Notes under the pieces: generated by a model
Database searches by the model: none
Seen by the model: the letters and a program-made list of their open reading frames with translations, nothing else
What the model was told of the DNA's origin: nothing
Translations under genes and position numbers: made by a program
Shown: positions 1 through 6,719 of the stretch, one piece after another
Numbering within the stretch: position 1 is the first letter of the stretch
Layout of the letters: the number at the start of each line of letters is the position of its first letter
Assembly (NCBI GenBank): GCA_036964625.1
Contig: JBALTG010000083.1
Coordinates: 1-19,546 of the forward strand
Direction of reading: 5' to 3'
From: Motiliproteus sp036964625
GTDB lineage: Bacteria; Pseudomonadota; Gammaproteobacteria; Pseudomonadales; Balneatricaceae
DNA length: 19,546 nucleotides

Positions 1-263
1 TCGGCTACGGACTACCCGGTGGCCCAAGCTGCTTCTGGATATTAAAACCCTTCGATCAACAGCCGGCGACCTGCGGCAACGGAACCCAGGTGACCTTTAA
101 AGCAGCGAGCAATGACGCCGTAGAAGCGTTCCACAAGGCTGCTCTAACGCTTGGCGGAACAGAGGAAGGCGTCCCTGACTACCGGTACCGCCCAGGCTAC
201 TTCGGTGCTTACTGCCGCGACCTAGACGGCAATAAACTGCACGTCATGTACGAACCCGATTAA
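1..263 (+). CDS. VOC-family (glyoxalase/dioxygenase-like) protein, 3' end only
   Basis: An open frame enters from the left edge (reading from base 3) and stops at TAA 261-263, giving the last ~86 residues. The pattern GLPGGPSCFWILKP, then GNGTQVTF, a helix with AFHKAALTLGG, then PGYFGAYCRDLDGNKLH is the typical C-terminal half of small VOC-fold proteins. Many relatives have HVAF and NKLEA at the metal-ligand positions; here these read TQVTF and NKLHV, so at least one usual ligand appears changed and the substrate cannot be guessed. The N-terminal half lies outside the window. Confidence 0.85.
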   Translation, partial: GYGLPGGPSCFWILKPFDQQPATCGNGTQVTFKAASNDAVEAFHKAALTLGGTEEGVPDYRYRPGYFGAYCRDLDGNKLHVMYEPD

Positions 264-292
264 GAAGGATCAACGGGCCAGGTCTCGCTGTG

Positions 293-316
293 TAAATCGG
301 CTGTCCTGCCGATTTA
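293..316. other. 9-bp perfect hairpin downstream of the VOC gene
   Basis: TAAATCGGC (293-301), loop TGTCCT, GCCGATTTA (308-316). The arms are perfectly complementary. There is no U-tract on either strand, so it is at best a weak terminator or an mRNA 3'-end structure between the VOC gene and the convergent gene ending at 460. The rest of 264-459 shows nothing recognisable. Confidence 0.45.
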
Positions 317-459
317 TCGCCTCGGATGATCGAAACATCTGCCTCAAATCGACTTGGGTCTAAATCAAAAGGCCCTCGCTACGATCGGCCAAGCCCGACA
401 GCCTCCGAGTAAAGTTCAGTATGAAATTTTATTACCCGACCACAACACGTCATCAGCGC

Positions 460-1920
460 CTAAAAATAGGCCTGCATGCCACTGATAATGGCCAGCCGTA
501 TCGGCAGAACCACGACCCCTCTCCCTTTCGAGATCTCGCGTCGAAGCCGCAGTCTCTGGGACGTTACACTCTCCAGCACGCCCTCTACCCGGCGACCATT
601 GTGGGTGGTTAACCGCATCGGCGTCCCCAGCAAACCAGACAACTGGGCTACCAAGACCGGCTTATAGGAGGGTTGGGATTCATTATGGAGTTGCTGCAAC
701 GTCTTCTCGCGGATCGGAGACCGCGCTCGCGGCTCAGGCTCAGCCAGCGCCTTTTCAGCCAGTGAGCGTGCAACGGATGCCATGGAGCGCGCTGCGTCAA
801 TCACCCGTTCCGGCATATCCTCTAGCGCCGCGAGCTCCACAGCGACACGTTTGGGTACTTTCTTTAGCGCTGCACGTTCTGCAGGCGTGCGCTTAGCGGC
901 TACCTTTTCTGCCGTTGTCGCTTGCGTAGGCTGCCGACTCAACACCAGACGGTCCGCCTGGGGAGCATTCAGCCCCACACGCACAGCAAACTGCCTCCAG
1001 CTTGCAGGTAAATGTTCAAGCTCAGCCCAACTTACCGCCTCTGCTGCGGTAAGCTGCAAATTCAATTGCTTGGGTAAGAACAGGTAATCCAGGTACGCAA
1101 ACTCGAGCTCGGTCGATACCATCCAGCCCTGCTGCTCCAACCAGTGTTTAAGCAGGCCGCCCTGGCGCGCGGCATAAGAGCCTTCAACCAGCCCGGTATC
1201 CCCCTCGGCACCACAGTCTCGCATCAGCGCCGTTTGAGCACCCAGATTAACATAGCTGACCTCGGCACCGCCCAAGCCGATGGCATCGACAGACGTGCGC
1301 AGCAGTTGAGCAGCCCCGATATTAAAGTCCGCACTGATATCAGCCTCGTAACGCTGCTCAGAACGCCATTGCAACCGCGCACTAAGGTACTCGCTCTGCG
1401 GATCAAACCTGTAATCGAAACTCCCGGCAAACACCGCTGCCTCCTCAAGGCCCGGCGCGGCAGCCCCACTGGCATGCTTAAAGCAGCCCAGCGTCAGTCG
1501 CGCGGCATCGACAGGAATCTGCGAGGCGCTAGCCAAGCGCGACAGCTCGGTCTCGGCCAGGGCAAATTCGATCCGCACCTCGTCGGGCAGCCGCCCCTGA
1601 TCCAGAGCGCCGACGATTGCTGGCAGCTCACGCCAGTGGTTGGTCATTAATTGCAAGGTCTGAAACTGCATCGGCAAGCTCATCCCCGGCAGCAGTAGTG
1701 TCGCGCCCTGAATATCAACCACACCACCAAAGTGGGTGTCGATCTCCTCAAATTTGAATTGTACCGAATCAGGCAGCGTGGCTATCGCATTTTCAACCAC
1801 GTAGAGCGCTATGCGCTGCAGGTAGAACTGAGCGCCGACATATAGCAGCAGTGGCAGCAGCAGCGGCAGCAACGCGGCCTTGCGGGTAATCCGCCGCAAC
1901 CGTGACACACTTAACACCAA
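460..1920 (-). CDS. membrane-anchored protein of unknown function with an Sm/LSm-like C-terminal segment
   Basis: I do not recognise this family. From the chosen start it is 486 residues: one hydrophobic anchor near residues 15-36, a long predicted extracytoplasmic region with alternating beta-type strands, an Ala/Lys/Glu-rich helical linker (about residues 335-410), and a final ~68 residues reading LSGLLGTPMRLTTHNGRRVEGVL...VVVLPIRLAIISGM. That last part has the spacing of an SH3-like/Sm barrel: a short helix, then strands with NGR-VEG-L. The start is ambiguous because there is no ATG near the N-terminus. TTG at 1920 has GGAG eight bases upstream; GTG 1917, GTG 1929 or TTG 1971 (503 aa) are alternatives. 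It is divergent from ilvY. Confidence 0.75.
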   Translation of the reverse strand: MVLSVSRLRRITRKAALLPLLLPLLLYVGAQFYLQRIALYVVENAIATLPDSVQFKFEEIDTHFGGVVDIQGATLLLPGMSLPMQFQTLQLMTNHWRELPAIVGALDQGRLPDEVRIEFALAETELSRLASASQIPVDAARLTLGCFKHASGAAAPGLEEAAVFAGSFDYRFDPQSEYLSARLQWRSEQRYEADISADFNIGAAQLLRTSVDAIGLGGAEVSYVNLGAQTALMRDCGAEGDTGLVEGSYAARQGGLLKHWLEQQGWMVSTELEFAYLDYLFLPKQLNLQLTAAEAVSWAELEHLPASWRQFAVRVGLNAPQADRLVLSRQPTQATTAEKVAAKRTPAERAALKKVPKRVAVELAALEDMPERVIDAARSMASVARSLAEKALAEPEPRARSPIREKTLQQLHNESQPSYKPVLVAQLSGLLGTPMRLTTHNGRRVEGVLESVTSQRLRLRREISKGRGVVVLPIRLAIISGMQAYF

Positions 1921-2023
1921 CTTATTCACTCCAGAGATTCCATTCAAAAGCTTGATCAGCAATGGCAACAATCATATCACCTTCGTGATTGATCCAAAAA
2001 CACCCTATGGACGCCGATTGGTA

Positions 2024-2070
2024 TTGCGCAAAACGGTACGGATAAACCACAATAGTGCAAATCATGCACT
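2024..2070. promoter_or_regulatory. palindromic sites in the ilvY promoter region, candidate autoregulatory operator
   Basis: Two symmetric sites lie just upstream of ilvY: TTGCGCAA (2024-2031) and AGTGCA-AATCA-TGCACT (2054-2070, perfect 6-bp arms around a 5-nt centre). The TTGC/GCAA half-site also appears in the palindromes upstream of ilvC. LysR regulators commonly bind such sites to repress their own gene, and this spacer also serves the divergent gene on the minus strand. The role is inferred from position and symmetry only. Confidence 0.4.
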
Positions 2071-2086
2071 GTAGCGTAACGTCGCC

Positions 2087-2986
2087 ATGGACAACCGATC
2101 TCTGCATCAATTTTTGACCCTGGCTGAAACCCTGCATTTTGGTCGAGCCAGCGAGCTCGCTCACGTCAGCCCATCAACCCTGAGCCGGGCGATTAAACAG
2201 TTGGAGCAGAAGGTGGGTGCGGATCTGTTTCAGCGTGACAATCGCCACGTCAGCCTGACCCGCGAAGGGGTATTGTTTCTGGACTATGCTCGCGAAGCAC
2301 TGGCCCAGTGGGAGTTATTACAAAACCAGCTCAGCAGCAACCGTGACGCACTGCAAGGAGAGATCAGCATCTACTGCTCGGTCACCGCCAGTTACAGTTT
2401 TCTTTATGACCTGCTCAGCGCCTTCCGGCGTGACCACCCCAAGATCGAAATAAAACTCCATACCGGCGATCCGGAATCCGCCATCGGTCGGGTACAGAGT
2501 GGTGCCGAAGAGCTGACGATTGCAGCCCGCCCCGATACCCTGCCTGGCGGATTAGCGTTTAAACATATCGCCACCTCAGCGCTGGTTTTTATCGCGCCTG
2601 TCAGCGCTAATGGCGTCGAGCCCCTGGCAATCCCTGCTAGCAACCAGGATTGGACCGACACCCCGATGATCCTGTCGGAGTCGGGGCTGGCACGCAAACG
2701 CGTCAATCACTGGTTCAAACAGAAACGCATCAAACCTAAGATCTACGCCCAGGTGGCCGGACACGAGGCAATCGTGAGCATGGTCTGCCTGGGCTTTGGC
2801 GTGGGCGTGGTACCCAGGATCGTACTGGACAACAGTCCGCTGGCACAGCAGGTCCGCATTCTGGCGGTTAAGCCAGAATTGGAAGCTTATCAGGTCGGGT
2901 TATTTGCGCTGGAGAAAACGCTTAAAAACCCCTTAATCCACGCATTCTGGTCTTCCGTCTCTCAAGCACGGCTGCAACACAGATAA
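2087..2986 (+). CDS. ilvY: IlvY, LysR-type activator of ilvC
   Basis: The 299-aa product has the layout of a full-length LysR regulator. The N-terminal winged helix-turn-helix (residues ~1-60) contains HFGRASELAHVSPSTLSRAI, nearly the same as E. coli IlvY, followed by DLFQRDNRHVSLT. The effector domain shares IYCSVTASYSFL, IEIKLHTGD, AGHEAIVSMVCLGFGVGVVP and PLIHAFW with IlvY. IlvY activates ilvC when acetolactate or acetohydroxybutyrate is bound. The start matches the family N-terminus (MDNRSLHQFL), although the ribosome site is weak. In E. coli ilvY is divergent from ilvC; here ilvC is about 7 kb away, so control would act in trans. Confidence 0.92.
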   Translation: MDNRSLHQFLTLAETLHFGRASELAHVSPSTLSRAIKQLEQKVGADLFQRDNRHVSLTREGVLFLDYAREALAQWELLQNQLSSNRDALQGEISIYCSVTASYSFLYDLLSAFRRDHPKIEIKLHTGDPESAIGRVQSGAEELTIAARPDTLPGGLAFKHIATSALVFIAPVSANGVEPLAIPASNQDWTDTPMILSESGLARKRVNHWFKQKRIKPKIYAQVAGHEAIVSMVCLGFGVGVVPRIVLDNSPLAQQVRILAVKPELEAYQVGLFALEKTLKNPLIHAFWSSVSQARLQHR

Positions 2987-3180
2987 GTCTGCGGGGACGA
3001 ATTCCAAAACTTTCGTGCTGAACTCCCGGATTCGCCACTGCCCGAGTCGCTCAACCGGCTACGATCAAGGCCCGCAACGGCTGTCGCGAGACAGTATTCA
3101 GGTGGAAAAGAAATGGTCGGTGGAATCGGCCGGTCAATTAACCATTTACCTTAGCCAAAGTGCCTTTCTTCTATTACACT

Positions 3181-3259
3181 CTGTTTTGCCTTCTGTTTTG
3201 CCTTCTGTTTTGCCTTCTGTTTTGCCTTCTGTTTTGCCTTCTGTTTTGCCTTCTGTTTT
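3181..3259. repeat. 12-bp tandem repeat (minisatellite), 6.6 copies
   Basis: The unit CTGTTTTGCCTT is repeated six times without a mismatch (3181-3252) and followed by a seven-base partial unit. Being perfect, it is either young or kept homogeneous by slippage. It lies about 135 bp upstream of the DUF3015 start, so copy number could change promoter or leader spacing. The unit is a multiple of three and stays open in frame, but surrounding sequence does not look coding. Confidence 0.95.
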
Positions 3260-3342
3260 CCGTAATCAGGAACAACGGACGGGCTGATTATCAGACCATC
3301 TTCAACGCTAGCGACTTTATGATCACAACGCCGTAGGAGTTA

Positions 3343-3393
3343 CAGGACGAGAAACCCGACCCACAGTTTAAATACCGGATAAAGGATCTTATC
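3343..3393 (+). promoter_or_regulatory. candidate CsrA-binding leader of the DUF3015 gene
   Basis: ACAGGACG is at 3342-3349. Then GATAA-AGGATC-TTATC (3378-3393) forms a perfect 5-bp hairpin whose six-base loop holds the GGA of the Shine-Dalgarno, ending one base before the ATG at 3395. CsrA typically represses by binding GGA in a hairpin loop at the ribosome site together with a second upstream site. A CsrB-like RNA in the same window makes this plausible; binding itself is inferred. Confidence 0.4.
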
Positions 3394-3394
3394 T

Positions 3395-3913
3395 ATGAAA
3401 CGTATTATTCTTGCTGCTTCTCTTGCTATCGCCTCTACGTCCGTTTTCGCTGCAGCCCCAGGTGGCCCAGACTGCGGTTGGGGCAACATGTTATTTAATG
3501 GCTCCGCGGGTCTGCCAACTCACATCATGGCATCCAGCACCAACGGCACCAGCGGCACCAGCGGCACCAGCGGCACCAGCGGCACCAGCGGCAACGCTAC
3601 TTTCGGCATGACCTCAGGAACCAACGGCTGTAGCGCTGATGGTACACTGTCCTACGGCGGTCAGCGCTTTTTGGGCATGGCGGCTGTTATGGACGAATTC
3701 TCCGAAGACGTCGCCCGTGGCGAGGGTGAAGCCCTGAATGCAGTTGCCGTAATGATCGGTATTGCACCTCAGGATCGTGACTACTTTGCTCAGATCGCGA
3801 ACAAGAACTTCAGCGAAATTTTTACCAGCCAAAGCGCCACAGCAGAAGATGTTGCGCGTAACCTGAACAGCCTGATGTCGGCTGACCAACGTCTGAGCCA
3901 GTACGCTTCTTGA
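3395..3913 (+). CDS. DUF3015 family secreted protein
   Basis: 172 aa. It begins with a clear Sec signal peptide (MKRIILAASLAIASTSVFA, cleavage near residues 19-20), so the product is exported. The mature part has the DUF3015 pattern CGWGNMLF, then N50-GTSG...NATFGMTSGTNGC (to residue 79), and a C-terminal helical region (about 95-170). The function of the family is unknown. The short family motif NGTSGN is expanded here to five GTS units (residues 51-65). The start has AAAGGA nine bases upstream. It is monocistronic: a strong terminator follows immediately, before the DUF4105 gene on the same strand. Confidence 0.9.
   Translation: MKRIILAASLAIASTSVFAAAPGGPDCGWGNMLFNGSAGLPTHIMASSTNGTSGTSGTSGTSGTSGNATFGMTSGTNGCSADGTLSYGGQRFLGMAAVMDEFSEDVARGEGEALNAVAVMIGIAPQDRDYFAQIANKNFSEIFTSQSATAEDVARNLNSLMSADQRLSQYAS
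3545..3592 (+). repeat. 9-bp in-frame repeat encoding Gly-Thr-Ser
   Basis: Five perfect copies of GGCACCAGC (3545-3589) plus a trailing GGC inside the DUF3015 gene, encoding GTS x5 and G. All copies use identical codons, which points to recent slippage expansion rather than selection on the residues alone. Confidence 0.95.
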
Positions 3914-3920
3914 TTTATTA

Positions 3921-3944
3921 AACCCCTGCTTGCAGGGGTTTTTT
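3921..3944 (+). terminator. Rho-independent terminator after the DUF3015 gene
   Basis: AACCCCTG-CTTG-CAGGGGTT, eight perfect pairs, runs into a T-run ending at 3944. It begins seven bases after the stop codon. Confidence 0.9.
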
Positions 3945-3977
3945 CGTTAATCCCGTTTAACCTCACGTTACTCCCTC

Positions 3978-5495
3978 ATGATTCGACCTATAACCATCCT
4001 GCTGGGCTTGCTGCTGCCAGCGGTAGCCTTCGTTTCGCCTGCGGCAGAAACCACACCCGCGCAACTGCCCTATTGGCAACGGCTTTTACATATGAATGAG
4101 GCCGGGCAGAGTCGCGTCGATGACCCCGGGTTTTTTCTGGCGGCCACAGGGGCAGGTTCAGCCGAAAGGGAGCTGCAAGCAACCCTGAATGCCGCCGATC
4201 AAGTATCGAGCGAAGATCCTAACGCCCACCCCCTATGCCGCTTTCCCGCCCGCTACCGCTGGCTGGAGGAGACCGGTCAACTCCCCACGGGGATCAGACA
4301 GGGGCTTGATTGCCCGGACTATAATGCCTGGCGCACGCGGGTCAACGCCACACGCCTGAGCCTGATATTTCCTGCGGCTTATATGAATAGTCCGTCATCG
4401 ATGTACGGACACACCTTGCTGCGTTTCGATCCGCCCGAGTCAGCGTCCGAATCGCTGTGGCTGTCCTGGGCACTTAACTTCGGAGCCAACATCAACAGCG
4501 CGGATAACTCCATACTTTATGTCTATAAGGGCCTGTTTGGCGGCTACCCCGGCCAGTTCAACATGATGCCCTACTACCGCAAGATCCAGGAATACAACCG
4601 GATGGAGAACCGCGATATGTGGGAGTATCCGCTGGATCTGAGTGCCGCGGAGGTGGATCGATTGCTGGAGCATGTCTGGGAGCTCAAAGAGGTCAACTTC
4701 GATTACTTCTTCTTTGATGAAAACTGCTCCTTCCAGCTACTGGAACTGTTAGACCTGATTCGCCCCGAGGCGCGTCTGACCCAGGGCTTTGACCTGCACG
4801 CGATCCCGGCTGATACCGTCCGTGCCGTGGTTCGAGCGGGTATCGCGGGCGAGGTAATCTATCGGCCCGCCAATCGCACCCAGTTCGATGCGCTGGTAGC
4901 GACACTGTCACCCCGGGAACAGCACGCCGTGGTCCGCCTGAGCCAAGCGCCAGCGTCTCCAACAGCGTTCTTTACCCAGCTCCCCGCGCCAAAGCAGAGC
5001 CTGTTGGCTCAGGCGGGTTACGACTACCTGCGTCTGCAAAAGGATGGCGAAGTCCGCGATGAAGAGGCCAATAAACGCAGCTACCAACTGCTGCAGATGA
5101 TCAACCAGCTGCCGCGTGTCGCCGTGCCTCAGGCGAAAAAGCCCGCAGACCCGGTAGACGGACATTTTTCCGGGCTTGCACGGATAGGGATGGGCCAGCG
5201 TGATCAGCGTACTTATGGCGTCCTTGGTTATCGCGCGGCGTACCAGGATCTGCTCGATGCCGACGCAGGGTTTCCCCGTGGGGCGCAGTTGCAGATGGGT
5301 GCTCTGGAATTACGCCACTATAGCGGCGGGACGTTAAAGCTGGAGTCACTCGAGCTGGTCTCGATACGCTCACTGTCACTGCGCGACCGGCTGTTTCAGC
5401 CCTGGTCCTGGCAGGCCAAGGCAGGGCTTGAACGGGTCTATACTGACACCCAAAATAGCGATAGCCTGGTGAGTCAGATTACGGCCGGAGGATGA
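3978..5495 (+). CDS. DUF4105 (Lnb N-terminal periplasmic domain) protein, cut short by an in-frame TGA
   Basis: The open part encodes 505 residues. A signal peptide (about 1-22) is followed by the DUF4105 domain (~120-300) with SSMYGHTLLRF (His145) and FDENCSFQLLELLD (Cys250). These invariant-looking residues are a candidate Cys-His pair of the papain-like kind proposed for Lnb enzymes, and the location would be periplasmic. The rest (~390 on) has alternating strands resembling an outer-membrane barrel. TGA at 5493-5495 ends the frame, yet the same frame stays open to 5822, where it overlaps the next gene's ATG. The full gene would be 614 codons plus the stop. A base substitution or sequencing error is likeliest. 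The N-terminal domain is complete, so a truncated product could still fold. Confidence 0.82.
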   Translation: MIRPITILLGLLLPAVAFVSPAAETTPAQLPYWQRLLHMNEAGQSRVDDPGFFLAATGAGSAERELQATLNAADQVSSEDPNAHPLCRFPARYRWLEETGQLPTGIRQGLDCPDYNAWRTRVNATRLSLIFPAAYMNSPSSMYGHTLLRFDPPESASESLWLSWALNFGANINSADNSILYVYKGLFGGYPGQFNMMPYYRKIQEYNRMENRDMWEYPLDLSAAEVDRLLEHVWELKEVNFDYFFFDENCSFQLLELLDLIRPEARLTQGFDLHAIPADTVRAVVRAGIAGEVIYRPANRTQFDALVATLSPREQHAVVRLSQAPASPTAFFTQLPAPKQSLLAQAGYDYLRLQKDGEVRDEEANKRSYQLLQMINQLPRVAVPQAKKPADPVDGHFSGLARIGMGQRDQRTYGVLGYRAAYQDLLDADAGFPRGAQLQMGALELRHYSGGTLKLESLELVSIRSLSLRDRLFQPWSWQAKAGLERVYTDTQNSDSLVSQITAGG

Positions 5496-5822
5496 GGCAG
5501 CTATGGCTTCAACCAGCAGCGCAGCACGCTTTTCACCCTGCTCAATGGACGCATTGAATTCAACGATCATTTCAACCAGCCCTTGGCGGCCGGACTCGGT
5601 GCCAGCCTGGGTCTGCGGCATGATTTTGGATCGGTCCAGGCACTGGCTGAAACGGACGTGATGCAGTTGAGTAACGGTCAGTTGCGACGTCAGTTCTCGG
5701 TCGCAGGGCAGTACAATCTATCCCGACAGCAAGGGCTGAGAATCAATTTCAGCCATCGACGCCATCCTCAGGGAGCGCAGGACAATAGCCTGACACTCGA
5801 GTACCGGCACCACCTGCGATGA
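5496..5822 (+). pseudogene. C-terminal remainder of the interrupted DUF4105 gene
   Basis: This continues in the same frame after the TGA at 5493. It reads GSYGFNQQRSTLFTLLNGRI, then LAAGLGASLGLRHDFGSVQALAETDV, and ends SLTLEYRHHLR. Short Gly-rich amphipathic strands fit the last strands of an outer-membrane barrel. Its stop TGA (5820-5822) overlaps the ATG of the hydrolase (5819) as ATGA. Such coupling makes most sense if ribosomes once read through the whole frame. With the TGA in place this part has no obvious start signal of its own. Confidence 0.75.
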
Positions 5823-6697
5823 AGACAGGCCGCACCAGCAGATTAAGCGGGGCACTACTGCAGGCCGCGGCGCTGCAGGCCTTGGTACTGCTGGCTTCGG
5901 CGCTGCTGCTCAATGGCTGCGGCTCGGTATCGAGCCTGCTGTTTTATCCGATGCAAGACTATATCCGCACCCCGCTGCAACTGGGCCTGGCCTATCAGGA
6001 TGTCAGCCTGCACACCGAGGATGGGGTGCAACTGTTCGGCTGGTATCTTCCGCCCCAGGGAAAAGTACGGGGCAACCTGCTTTACCTGCACGGCAACGGT
6101 GAAAACATCAGCACCCATGTACGCAGTGTCGCCTGGTTACCGGAACAGGGCTATGGTGTGCTGGCGCTGGATTATCGCGGCTACGGTCGGTCCGAAGGGG
6201 TGCCCAAGCTGCCCGACGTATTCCTGGATCTGGCTGCGGCCAGTGATTGGCTGTTTAGCCATACCCAACCGCCCTACTACCTGCTGGGGCAAAGCCTGGG
6301 TGGCGCGCTTGCGGTTGGTTTTAGCGACAACCCCAGGGCTCAGCAGTACAGCGCCCTGCTTCTGGATGCGCCCTTTGGCCGTTACCAGGATATTGCTCGC
6401 CACGCCCTGAGTCATAATCGCTTCAGTCGTTGGTTTCTGAGCCCCGCGGCGCGATTGCTACCCGACGCTTACGACCCCATCGACAAGATCCGGGCCAGCC
6501 GTATTCCAACCCTGTTCTATGCCAGCCCCAATGATCGGATAGTACCGCTGGCACACACCGAAGCGCTCTACCTTGCGGCCCCCGGACCCAAGCAATTGAG
6601 CCTGCATCAGGGCCGTCACATCGCCACCTTTGCCGATCCGAGCCAACGCCTGCGGACCCTGACCTTTTTAAAGCGCTATAGACCTAAGCCCGAATAA
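5819..6697 (+). CDS. lipoprotein alpha/beta hydrolase, BEM46/ABHD13-like
   Basis: 292 aa. A long N-terminal hydrophobic stretch ends in the lipobox LLNGC (Cys34), so it is probably lipid-anchored in the cell envelope. The fold markers are in order: HGNG (91-94, oxyanion hole), DYRGYGRSEG (118-127), nucleophile elbow GQSLGG with Ser159, Asp239 in NDR, and His267 in GRH. The catalytic triad is intact. BEM46-type hydrolases act on esters or acyl groups, but the substrate is unknown. The ATG overlaps the stop of the preceding DUF4105 frame by four bases, implying one operon. The pairing with an Lnb-like envelope protein suggests a role in lipid or lipoprotein turnover, which is inference. Confidence 0.88.
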   Translation: MKTGRTSRLSGALLQAAALQALVLLASALLLNGCGSVSSLLFYPMQDYIRTPLQLGLAYQDVSLHTEDGVQLFGWYLPPQGKVRGNLLYLHGNGENISTHVRSVAWLPEQGYGVLALDYRGYGRSEGVPKLPDVFLDLAAASDWLFSHTQPPYYLLGQSLGGALAVGFSDNPRAQQYSALLLDAPFGRYQDIARHALSHNRFSRWFLSPAARLLPDAYDPIDKIRASRIPTLFYASPNDRIVPLAHTEALYLAAPGPKQLSLHQGRHIATFADPSQRLRTLTFLKRYRPKPE

Positions 6698-6719
6698 ACT
6701 CTAAATCCTCGCCCGGCGA

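Larger units (their letters stand above)
2987..3394. other. gene-free spacer between ilvY and the DUF3015 gene
   Basis: It holds the 12-bp tandem array (3181-3259) and the leader of the DUF3015 gene with two GGA motifs. I see no convincing gene: the plus-strand open frame 3015-3287 is mostly the repeat read as VLPS. No clear terminator follows ilvY. Confidence 0.6.

Noticed and set aside
1144..1650. 168-codon open frame opposite the Sm-like membrane protein
   Set aside because: Antisense to a longer frame with a membrane anchor and domain structure; no family pattern in its translation.
3181..3259. CRISPR-like array
   Set aside because: The units are contiguous, with no spacers; it is a simple tandem repeat.
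3015..3287. 90-codon open frame containing VLPS repeats
   Set aside because: Its C-terminal part is the minisatellite read in frame; the rest has no family resemblance and no good ribosome site.
5493..5540. Selenocysteine recoding at the TGA of the DUF4105 gene
   Set aside because: No convincing SECIS-like stem directly after the TGA, and the family is not known to use selenocysteine; a mutation or error is simpler.
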